Under the pieces are notes generated by a model. The model saw nothing but the letters and a program-made list of their open reading frames with translations. It made no database searches and had not been told where the DNA came from. DNA of 64,000 nt from Phyllostachys edulis (lineage: Eukaryota > Streptophyta > Magnoliopsida > Poales > Poaceae): positions 53,536,279 to 53,600,278 of the forward strand of contig CM070548.1 in NCBI GenBank assembly GCA_036346405.1, written 5' to 3'. Each line of letters begins with the position of its first letter. Within the stretch, counting starts at the first letter, position 1. Below, in pieces: positions 10,646-21,948 of the stretch. The position numbers were made by a program, and so were the translations under genes.

Positions 10646-13600
10646 ATCCCAATTTTCAGAGCTTTTAAAAATCTTTTAAATAAGTTGTAGTGGGAAAATT
10701 CACCATTTGGATTTATTTGATTTTAATTTAAAAGCTTAATATTGGACTTTGAGTAACAAAACAATTTAATATGATTAAAGTCAACATGAACAATGGTCAA
10801 AACTATTTTATTTGGATTCTATGAGCTTGGATATATTTTCTAGAATTTTACGGAATTTTTCCAAGTTCATTTGCTATTTTCTATTGCTTATTCGAATTTA
10901 CGCTATTTTCTTAAAAAGAAAAAGGTAGTTAAATCTCCAAATAGTGGTGGGCGAATCTCTCTGGCCCAACTCCTTTCCAGCCTTGACCCACTCGGCCCAC
11001 TCATTCTCGCCGTTGGATCGGGACTAGACGCCAGATCTCCGCCTCAAGACGCCTCGCTCTCTCTCGTAGCGTGGGGCTGGCTGCGAGCAGGTCGCTCTCC
11101 GACTGAGTCTCCTCCTCTGAAGCGCCAGCGTCGCCATTGCCGCCTCACGCTCCGTCGACAATATCGCAACTTGCCCGATTTTGTGCGCGGATGATCGCTT
11201 CTAGAAGCCCTATCCTCCGGACTCGTTCAAACAAAATTGAAATTCAAATTCCGCCTCTATCTCCTTTATCTCATGAGCCCTTCTCGGGTGGTTTCAACCT
11301 CCGCCACGCACGTCTCTCGAGGCCGCCTAGACCCTATAAGTAGCACCTCGAGGATCGCCGCACCCTTTCCAAAAACCCCAAACCAATTGCCCTCTCGAGC
11401 CCTTGTCTTTGCCAAGATCGGAGTTTTGGGCGCCGTCACCGAACCCTAAAACTCCAATCCTCTCGCCGTCGGTGACGATTGCCTCCGGGAGTGCACCGCT
11501 GCTTCCTCGCCTTGAGCTACCCGAGAAACCTCGCCGTCACGGAGCCACATCGGAGCGCCCGCCCGACAAAACCCGAAGCTCTTCGCCGCTTGAACCTCGC
11601 CGACGGCCACCACCGTCACCCCCGACCACCCGGAGCCGCACCAGTAGGTTCGCAATAACGCCCTCTACCCTTTGGTACCACCCACCGCCACCAGATCGCC
11701 GCCGTTCGATGGGACCATTGGGTCCAGTGCGCCGCCGCCCTCGCCGCCGTCCACGTCACCCTCCACCTCGTCGCCATCGCCTCCGTGGCACGCAGCGTGG
11801 CGACCACGTGAGTGCAGCGTCGGCGCCACACGCAGGTGCGCCAGCCAGCCAGCCCGATCAGAGGCTCGGTGGACTTGGTCCACCGTGAGTTGCGTGCTAA
11901 CGACATGTGGGTCCCACATGTCGATTTTCTTTATTATTCCTTTTCCGAAATTCCCGGTGACGTCATATCGATGTCATCTTCGGTATAATATTCTGATTTT
12001 TACGTTAAGAAATAATTCGAATTCGAAAATCAATTTTAGGGTTTTCTTTAGATTGAAACTTTGAAACCCCATATCTTTTGCATCCTAACTCCAAATCAGC
12101 CCATTCAAATTTCTAAATTCATCTAAAATCAAGATCTACCTAATGGAGATTTTTAATTTTTTTAGTTGTTTTGCCTCTGTTATTTATTTATTTTGTTTTT
12201 GTGCTTCGTTTATGAGTAGACCTTGATTTGTTGGAAGAGTTGAAGAAGAAGGAGCTTTCCAAGACCAGGACCAGTACCTAAACTTATTCCAAGGCAAGCT
12301 ATACCCTTGACCATTTTGCTTCCCAGTTTTACAAAAGTATTTTAATTCAAATTACTGCATCTTAATTCAAGTATTTATTTAAATGTTTTGGGTGCAGTAG
12401 TTAATCCCAAATTGTTATGCCATCCTTGTGTAATTATTATGCCATGATCCTTTGTCACCCTAGTTACTATTAGTTGGTAAATATTGTAGCACCAACGTGG
12501 GTTGGTTAGCACGAGTAGATTGCTTAGCCATACCCGAATCACTTATTCATGTGAGACTGCAATTATTAATCTGACTAAGTGAATATGCAATCTTAAATAA
12601 TCTGTGTGTACTATGTGTCTTTGTGGCATGTGTTGCACGTAAATCAACTGGGTGGTAAAAGGATTTGGACTGAGGCAAGTGGTGGATACTGTGTGAAATG
12701 GTGGAATCTGTGTGATCTGTGTGGACAATAATCTGTGTGATCTGTGTGAATAATAATCTGTGTGGCTGTGTGGTTTAGTTGGCATGTGGAAGTCTTGCCT
12801 CGGTCAATTAAGGACCTCACCATGTGCGTCATTGAACTGAGCCCTGTACGACCACATGTCTATTTTGAGACGGGCCTAGCATAGTAAGATAAGGTATCTG
12901 AAATGCTTTGTTATGATTAGTGCTAGCTACACTAATTGTATCTTGTGGGTAAAGTGTACAAACTCTGCAGAGTGTAATTTAATCTATTGAATAGCGCATC
13001 ATGATCATGGACAATGCTCGGGATATCACACTAGGGTAGATTTTATTAAAAGCTGTGTGGGAAGGGAGTCGTGTGGTTTGAATCATCCAAACTATGTGAA
13101 TAAAATTGTCTAGGTGTGTGTGTCTTTGTGAAATCAAATGTTAAAATTATTGTTATCTATTTGTTTTACTGTTTTCAATCTATTCTTGGTATTCAATTGC
13201 AAACTTGCATTTACGCAAAAGAACCACAGAATGTCTTTCCTTGTAAAATGCGGCATGTGTATATATTGCATTTACGTGGTGTGGCTTATGAGTACGGTGT
13301 GTACTCACGCTTGTTTTGACGAATCAAGCGTAAGAGGAGGAGTCTTCACCACTTTCGAGGACGAGTTTATCGGCGCTCGATCGCGAGGTCTTGATCGATC
13401 GGTTACTGTGGTGAATCGATGGGTGCCGCTACCGCTTTTGTTTCATTGCTTTAATTCTCTGTTAGCCTGCGTGGCTTGAATAAATGTAAACTCGACCTTA
13501 AGGTCAAAACCATTAGTTATTAATCAAAGTTATTCGTTTATGCTATTATTAAGCTTGTATGGATCGATTTCACCTTTGTTACCCCTTGTGTGCACTAAGC

Positions 13601-13656
13601 GTGATCTCGGCTAGTCGTTGAACCTGAGGGTCCTGAATTGTAATTTGGTCCCGACA
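10646..13656 (+). repeat. probable solo LTR (about 3.0 kb) nested in RNase H
   Basis: The insertion separates HDLE from LAAI of the host RNase H. Both edges keep CTCA (10641-10644 and 13657-13660), a 4-base match consistent with a 5-bp duplication with one change. The right end is GGTCCCGACA, and the left end CATCCCAATTTTCAG looks like an eroded TGTCCC. A TATA-like CCTATAAGTAG at about 11334, followed by a GC-rich leader-like segment to 11900, places the promoter on the plus strand. No PBS, polypurine tract or pol is present, so a solo LTR is the simplest reading. Many ORFs (10871-12064) are leader composition and not supported as genes. Confidence 0.7.
11335..11340 (+). promoter_or_regulatory. 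TATA-like box of the nested solo LTR
   Basis: TATAAG in CCCTATAAGTAGCACC lies at the edge of an AT-poor leader. There is no independent support for a start site. Confidence 0.45.
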
Positions 13657-14620
13657 CTCAAGATCATGAGTCGGATAATTTCCTTCGTGTGGTCTTAAGC
13701 GGCGAGATGCATAAGCCACTACTTTGCCTTCTTGCATAAGTACACATCCTAGTCCTTGACGGGATGCGTCGCAGAAGATTTCAAAGTCCTTATGAATATC
13801 AGGCAGTACTAACACTCGTGCAGACACTAATCTCTTCTTCAGTTCCTGGAAACTCTTTTCACAGGCCTTTGTCCATTCAAACTTTTTCTCCTTTTTCAGA
13901 AGTTGAGTCATGGGTCTCGCTATCTTGGAGAACCCTTCAATAAATCTCTGTAATACCCGCTAATCCAAGGAAACTTCTCACCTCTGGATGACTTGGGTTG
14001 TTTCCAACCCATTACGGCTTCAACTTTGGCTGGATCTACTGCGACTCCTCCTGCTGACACAATATGTCCAAGGAATGCCACTTGACTTAGCCAAAATTCG
14101 CACTTGCTAAATTTGGCATAAAGCTGATTCTCTCTGAGTTTTCCCAAAATTATTCTGTGATGATCCTCGTGTTCTTCTTCATTCTTTGAATAAATGAGAA
14201 TATCATCTATGAACACAACCACAAACTTATCCAGGAATTCCATGAACACTTTGTTCATCATATTCATAAAGTAAGAGGCGTTTGTCAAACCAAACGACAT
14301 CATCAGAATTCATACTGACCCATATCTGGTTGTGAATGCGGTCTTGAATGTCTTCGGTGCGATCTTGATTGGTGATAGCAGATCTCAAGTCAATTTTGAA
14401 AATACACTTGCTCCTTTAATTGATCAAACAGATCATCGATCCTAGGTAGCGGTACTTATTCTTGATTGTCACTTCATTAAGTGATCGTAATCCACACACA
14501 TTCTCATACTATTGTCTTTCTTCTTGACAAATAATATCTGGCGCTCCCCAAGGTGATGAGCTTGGCAGTATATAACCTTCTGCTTTTAGTTCCATTATCT
14601 GTTTCTTCATCTCTGCCAAC
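13657..14620 (-). pseudogene. RT and N-terminal RNase H of the chromodomain element
   Basis: The block at 13920-14303 contains MSFGLTNASYFM, the catalytic FIDD box in VVVFIDDILIYSK, KCEFWL and FLGHIVS of a chromovirus RT. The block at 13579-13911 continues with KFEWTKACEKSFQELK and the RNase H start FEIFCDASRQGLGCVL, then ASRRLRPHEGNYPTHDLE, after which it runs into the nested solo LTR. RT fingers lie out of frame at about 14310-14620. Catalytic aspartates are present, but frameshifts near 13915 and 14305 break the protein. Confidence 0.88.
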
Positions 14621-15150
14621 TCATTGGTAGGCATTCAGAGGGTCGCTTTGAGATTGGGGCGGTCCTCAGGACTAAGTCAATTATAAATACTACGTCCTGT
14701 CGGGTGGCATCTTGGAGTAGTTCATCGGGAAAAACATCAGGAAATTCTTGTACCATTGGTATATCTTCAAGCTTTAACTCTTTCAAGCTGGTTAGAATTG
14801 ATCTTCCTCCGGTACTAGTCTTGGGCTTGAATTCAACTGAGATTCCTTGCTCATTGGTAAGAGCAATAGACCTATTGGCACAATTTATTTGTCCTTGATT
14901 CTTGGCTAGCCAGTCCATTCCAAGGATTACATCCAAATTTTGAGAATGCTTGGGACTATCAAATCTGCTAGGAAGGTTACTCAGGATATTTCAAGGGTAA
15001 GGTTTGGGCAAGGATAACTGGTTCTCATTTCTAAGCCCGGGGAGTGAATTATCATAGGGTTATCTAAAGGAGAGATAGGTAACCTATGTTTTCCCACAAA
15101 TTCATTGGAAACAAAAGAGTGCGATGCTCCGGAATCAAATAGGACTAATC
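14607..15150 (-). pseudogene. aspartic protease of the chromodomain element
   Basis: On the minus strand at about 15110-15150 the flap-side active site reads DSGASHSFVS. The block at 14607-14936 then gives DVILGMDWL, the conserved end of gypsy retropepsins, and the linker to RT (FPDVFPDEL, then TAPISKRP). A frame break lies between the two parts. The family role is cleavage of gag-pol. Confidence 0.85.
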
Positions 15151-16332
15151 TGGTACTGAATTAACTGAAAACGTACCAAGGACGACATCCGGTGCTGCTT
15201 GAGCTTCCTCTGCGGTAACGTGGTTCACACGTCCCTTCGTATACTGAACCGCTGGCTTTTGATTGCCGCCGGTGGCTGGAACTCCTGGTGCTGGCCTAGT
15301 AGGTGGTGCGCCTTGCAGCTTCTTAGGGCATCTGTTAGCATAATGCCCCATCTCGTTCTTGAGGGAAACAGTCACTCCAAGCTGGCGATGGAATCGGATT
15401 CTTCTGCTGAGACCGACCTCCGGTTGAGTTGCTCTAAGCTTTGAAGTATTGGGGTATTTGTGTTGGTCTTTGGAGCTCGAGTGTGGAAGATGAAATCCTC
15501 CACGTTGTGTGGTGGCCGAGGTGTGTAAAGCGAGGCTTGGGTTGTCCTCGACATTGTACTTCGAGCGGCCATCCTCCGCTTATGTTCTCCATCTGCAGAT
15601 GTTTGGCCTCTGGCGAAGGCTTTATTCACTAACTGCTGGAAGTCAGTGTAGTCATTGGAGACCAGCTGGACTGAGATCTCATCGTTCAAACCATCCATGA
15701 ACCTTTCCTGCCTTTCTTCATCACTAGCCACATCTGCTGGGGCATAGCGAGCAAAGCTGGTTGAATTTGTGCAGGTATTCACCCATTGTGCGGTTGCCTT
15801 GTTTGAGCGCGTGGAACTCTTTCTTCTTTAGGGTCATTATTCCCGCGGGAATATGTGCATGGCGGAAAGCCCGCACAAACTCCTCCCAAGAGATAGTCTG
15901 CGCATCAGCATGGGAGATGTTGTAGTTATCCCACCATTACGATCGGCGGGACCGGTGAGTGGTGAGAGGCAAACAGGACTCTCTCACGATCGATAATCGA
16001 GTGATATCCGGCTTCTTCCCGATAGCACGGATCCGATCATCGGCATCCATCACTCTGTCTTCTTTGGAGAAAGTCGGTGGGCGATACGCATGAATTACGC
16101 CATGGTCAATCTTTGTGCGGTGGAGGTGGTGGTGGTGCTTGAGTGGTCTTTGCTTGGTTGATGTTAATGGATGAGCTAGCGTGTCTATCGATGTGTCGAT
16201 TGGCCATCATCTGGCGCCAATCGTGCCCTTCGGTGGTGGAGGGGTGGTTCTTTGGACGAGGTTTTCGGTAATCTGCGTTTGGATTTCCTTGGCCTTGGCG
16301 CTACCATCTTTGCAGGTGCGTGTGGTAACCAT
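15151..16332 (-). pseudogene. gag of the chromodomain element
   Basis: The ATG at 16330-16332 follows CAG and starts MVTTRTCKDGSAKAK, a chromovirus-type gag beginning. A legible segment at about 15800-15920 includes SWEEFVRAFRHAHIPAG, KKKEFHALKQGN and GEYLHKFNQL, which is the Retrotrans_gag fold. After a frameshift, 15372-15782 continues RYAPADVASDEERQERF and LNDEISVQLVSNDY. The zinc knuckle at about 15320-15375 reads GHYANRCPKK but its first cysteine is lost. Gag packages element RNA. At least three breaks are visible. Confidence 0.85.
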
Positions 16333-16640
16333 CTGTGGAATCTTCTAAAGACTCGTAATAGAGTATAGAAATAAAGTTCTAAGGAATAATATTTTTAACA
16401 GCCCAAGAACAAACAAGCGTAAGACAAAAGAACCAAATTTTGCCAAAAACAGTCCTTTTATTATTTTATTTTATTGTTTGATTATGGCTATCACAAGAGA
16501 CATCGACAGCTCATAATTCGCATCTAACGATCATATTATGAGATACTGCTAAGGTGTAAGAGGGGTATAATCTGGCTCGCAAGTACTACCCTCTCCTGCC
16601 TTGTAGGTAGCCAGCTCTTCTTCTGCACTTTCAACCTTTC
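16333..16640 (-). other. spacer between leader ORF and gag
   Basis: About 300 bases of element leader with no open frame or motif I can support. Confidence 0.5.
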
Positions 16641-17162
16641 TTACGCATCTAGCGGTACATTACGAGTATTACGCAGTTCATCCAGAGTGTTTCCGTAGGC
16701 ATAATCCATTGCCTTAGACAGGTCCACTTGGTGAGTAAGTTCAGGAGAGTCCTCGTTCTCAGCTGAACGAAAGGTACTATCAAGCCGAGTCGGAATGTGC
16801 ATGGGGTGGTAGTGGAACTCGGAGTCTTCAAAATGATTGTTGTAAATATGGCGGAGGCGACGTGTTGCTTCTCTAGCTGCGTCCTGAAGTCCATCAGCGA
16901 AATTATCGCATCTCATTGGGGCGTCGAAGATGTGGTGGTTTGTGTTTGGTTGAAGATTGGCGTAGAGGACTACTTCAAGTCTCCAACGCTCTTGGTTTCC
17001 CGCTTTATACATGTACCCTTGATAAGTTGGTCTCTGGTTGTAGCCTAGGTGTTGCATCATCTTCCATAGGAGTGTTGCCCGGTGTCCGTGAAAATTCCAT
17101 GGGAAATACGGGTTGGTTGTTGACCATCTACAATTTAGAGAATAAGATGAGTTGATAACCAT
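16641..17162 (-). CDS. leader ORF between PBS and gag, function unknown
   Basis: A 173-codon open frame without interruption lies in the 5' leader, starting about 110 bases inside the PBS and ending about 300 bases before the gag ATG. It is one of the longest intact frames in this element, in contrast to gag and pol. It has no signal peptide or membrane segment; it is rich in His, Asn, Arg and aromatic residues. The core QRPTYQGYMYKAGNQ, RLEVVLYAN, HIFDAPMRC, then a helix-like DGLQDAAREATRRLRHIY, resembles the helix, strands, helix order of a double-stranded-RNA-binding fold. That resemblance is my inference, not a proven match. I have an impression that similar leader proteins occur in other grass gypsy elements but cannot verify it here. 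Confidence 0.6.
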   Translation of the reverse strand: MVINSSYSLNCRWSTTNPYFPWNFHGHRATLLWKMMQHLGYNQRPTYQGYMYKAGNQERWRLEVVLYANLQPNTNHHIFDAPMRCDNFADGLQDAAREATRRLRHIYNNHFEDSEFHYHPMHIPTRLDSTFRSAENEDSPELTHQVDLSKAMDYAYGNTLDELRNTRNVPLDA

Positions 17163-17268
17163 TTTAAAAAGAAGTGTTGAGAAGACTCTTGGATAGACTC
17201 AAAATATTTTTAATTTTTGAGAAATAAATCCTTAAGGCGATTCTAAGGCCACGACCTACAGTCGATAT

Positions 17269-17281
17269 GGCTCTGATACCA
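17269..17281 (-). promoter_or_regulatory. primer binding site, initiator tRNA-Met type
   Basis: The minus strand reads TGGTATCAGAGCC, complementary to the 3' end of plant initiator tRNA-Met. It starts 4 bases inside the 5' LTR edge (17286). Confidence 0.92.
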
Positions 17282-17285
17282 CTTT

Positions 17286-20200
17286 TGTCGAACCCGGGAG
17301 CGAAGGATCCCGAATTCTCTGTGTTCATACATTAGTCCAGGATAGCTAATGTACACAGTCAAACAAAAGTGATAATCAAAACATATCACGCATTTTATTA
17401 ATATTTATTCAGAGTTTATTACAAAGGGCCTGAGGCCAAATAAAGTAAAACACAGCGGAAGCAGAAAAATAGTAGTAGACCCAACGATTCGCCACGTAAT
17501 CAATAAATGGGGCGCAGACCTAAGCGTCAAGATCCTCACCGATTCGGTAGATATCTTCTCTGAATAAAGATTATTCAGAAGAGTGAGCACTACTACCGTG
17601 CTGCAAGTTACACCAATATGGAATTGATATGCATGCATAAGGTAGACAAAGGATCTTGGCAAGGTTATTTTATAAAGCGGCAGGTTTTAATTTAAATAAT
17701 CATATTAGATTACAAAGCCATTTCATACAATAATCTAAATCACCATTTTAAATGACAATAGTTTATTGTGGATAACCTCCATAAAAGATGATGGATATCC
17801 TCCAATCACAATGGCTACCCGTCAATTTTCCCACAGACTATCCATCCCGAAATTATCTGTTGAAATCACTTTTAAAACCAAAAACAAAACTAACTCGAGT
17901 GGCTTTGCTAGCATGTCCATGATCATGACGCGCTATTCAATAGTTTCTACTCTGCGAGTTTGTACAACTTTACCCACACGAGATATTATACTCTTTGTGT
18001 CGGCCAATCCACGCTTCCTAAGGCGTGACAGAACAAACATCACAAGGCCGTTACAATGTTCTACCTCAAAGTACTCGTGCGCTAAGGTTTCGCTTCCATT
18101 GGGTGACCAGTCCTCCAAAACCCCTCTTGCGCCAGATGGGAAAAGCTGTCACCCGACACCCATACATACAACATAGCACAAATAACTAAGAGGTATTACA
18201 AATTATTAAGCGAGTCCTGCCCATACAGGACATGTGGTTGTACGATAAGGCATAACAAAATGCGCTCAAAGACCGGTCCTCAATTGACTTGGGCGTCATT
18301 CAATTTAAACCCTGGGTCTTAATCTTAACCAGACTAAGCCTATGCATAAACCTGCACTCACCATTCATCCTTTTCGCCCAAGTCCAAACCCTTTTGATTT
18401 TATTTCTATAAAACCATCTTTACAAATTCTCTATGGCAAAACAATACCATAGTTTTAATTTTCAGCAAATTTTATTGAGTTGGCTAAAATTCTCCCAAAA
18501 ACATAAATCATGGTCTAAGTATTTGCGAAGCATTTGATTATTAAACATAGTAATTTATCTAAAGTGACAAAGGAATGACATGGCAACATCCAAAATTTGG
18601 CATACAAGGATAATAGGAATAAGTAATTATTTAAACAGGAATTTGAAATATTTGAATAAAATTATGCATGCATTTAATAATTTAAAAACTGAATTTAATT
18701 AACTTTAAAATAATAGGGGCAAAATGGTCAAAGTATAACTTGCCTTCGTTGTAGTCTGGAAAATCTAAGTCTTGAGAAGTATCAAATTCCAGAATAAATC
18801 GTCAAGTCTAAACGTGAAAATAAGTCAAATCAAATAGAATTCAAATAAAACTCAAAAATACAAAATAAACCAAGTCTAAATATACAAACTTTGTTTTATT
18901 GAGCTAAATAATCAAATTATAAAATTTTAGAAATTTGTTTCACTAAATTTGGAGTTAGGATTCAATTATTATGAATTTTACAAATTTTAACCTAAATTTG
19001 AGATTTAAATGAATTCTAAATTCTAAAACAAAACAAAACTGAACTCCAAGTTGAATAATTATATTTTATTTAGTTAGACAATAATTTTCTAAAATTTTAG
19101 CAACTTGAATCATCTAATTTGGAGTTATAATGCAAAAGTCATGAATTTTACAAATTTTAAACCAAATCATTATTTAAACAATTTTCTCGAATTATTCTCC
19201 TAAAGGAAATTCTAATTATTGCGCATGATGACGTCAGCGATGATTTTCCGGGATTTAAATGAATTTGAATTAATTTTCTGACAGGTGGGGCCTACATGTC
19301 ATTGACATGGCTCACATGGACCAAGTCCACGGAGCCTTAGGGCTCGGAGGTGGCGCTGAGTTGGCGTGGGAGGTGACGTGGTGGCACGCTGGCCGCCACG
19401 TCGGACTCTGGTGAGGTGGCGCCGTGTTGGCGCCGAGGTGGCCAGGCCACGTAGGCCAAGTCCGACGAGGCTCCGGCGACCACCCTCGCCGGCGCTACGC
19501 GCCATGGCGAGGTCGCGAGGGCGCTTATCGAGAGAGGAGACGCCGACACGATGCTTACCAATTTAGCGGCGTGGACCGGAGGCTCGTCGGAGTTGAGGTT
19601 TAGCGGCGACGGCGTCTGGTGTCGACGGAGAAGGTGATCTGGCGGGTCTTGGGCAAAATGGGTGGCGCACCGTGATCGCAATGACGCCGCGAGGTTGTTG
19701 GTGGCGGAGATGAGGATTGGCGACGACGAGACGCCGGAATTGAAGAAGATGTAAACTTGGCGCGGTGAGAAATCTCCAAATTCCACAAGGTGAGAGCGAG
19801 GAGTGAGTGAGTGGTGGCGTTGTCTTCTGGAGATGGAGGCGCCCCGAGGCTCCTTTATAGGGCCGGGCGGCGAGAGCGGAGATCGTGTGCGGCTTCAATG
19901 GCGGCGGCGAAGTGGAGGTTAAAGAGGGTTAAAGAGAGGAAAAAGGCGAAGTGGAAGCGAGAGAAGCGTGGGTTTGAAGGCGCGATCGATCGCAAGTAAG
20001 GAGGCGTAAATGGCCACGTTTAAGAGCTTCACGAAGGGCGGCAATGGCGGCGGTGCACGCGGCGCGCTAGAGAAGAAAGGGAGGAAAACGACGAGCGGGT
20101 GGTTGGATTTCGATCCAAGGTGCGTGAGCAACCGTGAGGCGTGTTCAGCGTGAGGGCCGCCTCGATGCATATCGGACGGTTCTTTGAGTTGGGAGAGCGG

Positions 20201-20524
20201 GCAGCGTGTGAAGCAGAAATGGGCGGAAGCTTTCCCAACACTGTTTAGGATTTTAATTGGTTTTCCATTTTAAAAATTCAGATTAATTCATTTTAGCTTT
20301 AGAATATAGCAAAATACTTCCAATAATTCTAGAAAAATTCACATAAATTCTTAGAGTCATTTTAGACTTAATAAAATTATTTCCAACTTAAACTTGATAA
20401 TAGATTTTGCAGTTAAATTTATTTTAGCTTTAACTAATTAGGGAAAAGTTTTAAAAATTTCAGAATTTCCACAAAAATAAATAATTTTAAATTTTCTCTG
20501 AAATTGAAATTTTGGGCTGTTACA
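17286..20524 (-). repeat. 5' LTR of the chromodomain element
   Basis: This 3239-bp LTR is paired with 5606-8840. It shows long identical stretches together with many small indels between the copies. In element orientation it ends GGTTCGACA directly before the PBS region. Confidence 0.93.
19852..19859 (-). promoter_or_regulatory. TATA box, 5' LTR
   Basis: The minus strand reads CCCTATAAAGGAGCC, identical in context to 8175-8182. It would drive the full element transcript. Confidence 0.65.
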
Positions 20525-20529
20525 GAGAT
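20525..20529. repeat. target-site duplication GAGAT, right
   Basis: GAGAT directly follows the LTR end GGGCTGTTACA and matches 5601-5605. Confidence 0.9.
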
Positions 20530-20777
20530 GCACTAACTCCCAATATGTGCCATGTGGTGCTCGGTTGGGAAGGCAACTCAATCTCACATCAGACGTACAC
20601 AGCATGATCTAAATTGAATGTGTGGAGTAACCACCGTATCACAGCGCCATATGTACGCTGCTCTGGTCTTGTCAGGGTCACGGTCGCCAATTGAAAATAA
20701 CGCAATTCAATCCCATCAGAACCCTCCAAAATAGTCTCCTGACCGTAGTAAATTTTAAAATTGGTGGTGTCCGACAT
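20530..20777 (-). pseudogene. Mutator-like element ORF, N-terminal fragment
   Basis: On the minus strand an ATG at 20777 opens MSDTTNFKIYYGQETILEG, followed by GIELRYF and TYGAVIRWLLHTFNLD. After a one-base shift near 20590 the reading continues PNRAPHGTYWELVHL to the junction with the retrotransposon. This pattern (short N-terminal beta region, then R/W-rich and WEL motif) is typical of proteins encoded by grass Mutator-like elements. I recognise the type but cannot name the family. It is broken by the frameshift and by insertion of two LTR elements (see 5547-5605). Confidence 0.55.
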
Positions 20778-21400
20778 ATTTAGCGTACTGTACCGTAAAC
20801 AAGATTTTCACTATTAACCACATATCTAAAACTAAACTACCCACCAAAAAGGATTATGTACAACATACTACAATACGTAACCGTACATTTAAAGCTATGT
20901 AATCTATTCAGTTAAAAAAATTACCTAAAAGGTGGACGACCGGACGGCAGCGCTTTGCTAGCTTCTCTCCTCCCCCTCTACTCCTCTGTGCTCCTCTCCC
21001 TTCCCTCCCCTCTTTCTCTTTTTTTATGAATAAAAGTGAGTTATGCCAGAATTTTAGGGTCTTTTATAGGGCAGATTGTGTCATTATTTGGAATGGCAAC
21101 AGGGAACTTGCGGGATCCCTGTCTCTATCGCCATTTTGAAATGACGATGTTCCTAAATTTTAATATTACAAAATTTTACCCGGAGGGTATTCTTGTTGCC
21201 AGTTAAAATGGCGACATGGTCTTGTCGCTAGTTGGAATAGCGATATGGTCATATCGCCGGTCCAAGTGGCAATAGGATGTTCTTTGCACTGTTCTAGACT
21301 ACTATCACCAGTTGAAATGACGACAAGACAATTTTGTCTTTCAATTGACGACAGTAGCGTGTTTTGTTAAAAAAAAAGACTATTTATTTTTTAATTATAT
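20778..21400. other. upstream flank of the Mutator-like ORF
   Basis: The flank is AT-rich, then pyrimidine-rich (20950-21020). At 21085-21360 there are several imperfect units of the form GCGACA-TGGTC-TTGTCGCC on both strands, for example around 21210-21260. This may be part of a long Mutator-like terminal region. I could not find its outer end or a 9-bp duplication. Confidence 0.4.
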
Positions 21401-21948
21401 TTTAAAATAATATTATTTCAAAAAAAATTCCATCAGAGGTATCTAGAACTATATAGGGCAATTCAGCAGGCCTTAACCTTATCAAATATTCCATAACTAG
21501 ACTTATAATCAACATATACATAGTATTCATTCATTCTGGTCCTGACCCTGCTCGTTAATTAGTAGTACGTTTGCTTCTTGCAGACATGGCCGGCCTTTTT
21601 TAAAGCATCGATCATCTTTATCTCTTTGCCACATCAGAGAAACACATACAAAAGCAAATACCATTTAAAAGAAGGAACCAATGCACACTGACAGGGAAGA
21701 TATGTTGTTCTTTTTCTGTAAATACAAAAGTTGGCAAATAGCGACGTCTCATCTTCTCACTGCTCCTTTTGCATGCTTTGCTCACTACCCAACACTATTC
21801 AGCTAAAATATTGTCTTCTTTAGCCTGCTCCCACGGAGAGAGCCGACACCAATTCATTGAAACGCAAAACCACAAGCACTTGCATTGCTTATCCTGTTCC
21901 TATCTCTAGCAAGTTCGTCTCTCCTTGAGAGCCAAATTAAGATCGAGT
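21401..21948 (+). promoter_or_regulatory. upstream region of the DUF3339 gene
   Basis: Non-coding, AT-rich to about 21720, then a pyrimidine-rich stretch with repeated TTGCATGC/TTGCATT words nearer the ATG. A TATA box is not clear. No transposon ends were recognised. Confidence 0.4.

Larger units (their letters stand above)
5606..20524 (-). mobile_element. complete chromodomain Ty3/gypsy element (Tekay-like)
   Basis: The element has two 3.2-kb LTRs (5606-8840 and 17286-20524), a 5-bp target-site duplication GAGAT (5601-5605 and 20525-20529), a PBS and a polypurine tract, all in minus orientation. The interior reads leader ORF, gag, protease, RT, RNase H, integrase, chromodomain. Long LTRs, an initiator-Met-type PBS and a C-terminal chromodomain point to the Tekay/Del group of chromoviruses. 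RNase H is interrupted by a 3-kb probable solo LTR (10646-13656). Most domains have frameshifts. Confidence 0.93.

Noticed and set aside
11403..11888. 161-codon Pro/Arg-rich plus-strand ORF
   Set aside because: Composition is that of a GC-rich leader in the nested solo LTR. No domain is visible, and frames of similar length exist on the other strand.
13579..13656. C-terminal 25 residues of the RNase H ORF after HDLE
   Set aside because: These residues are read from the nested solo LTR and are not part of RNase H.
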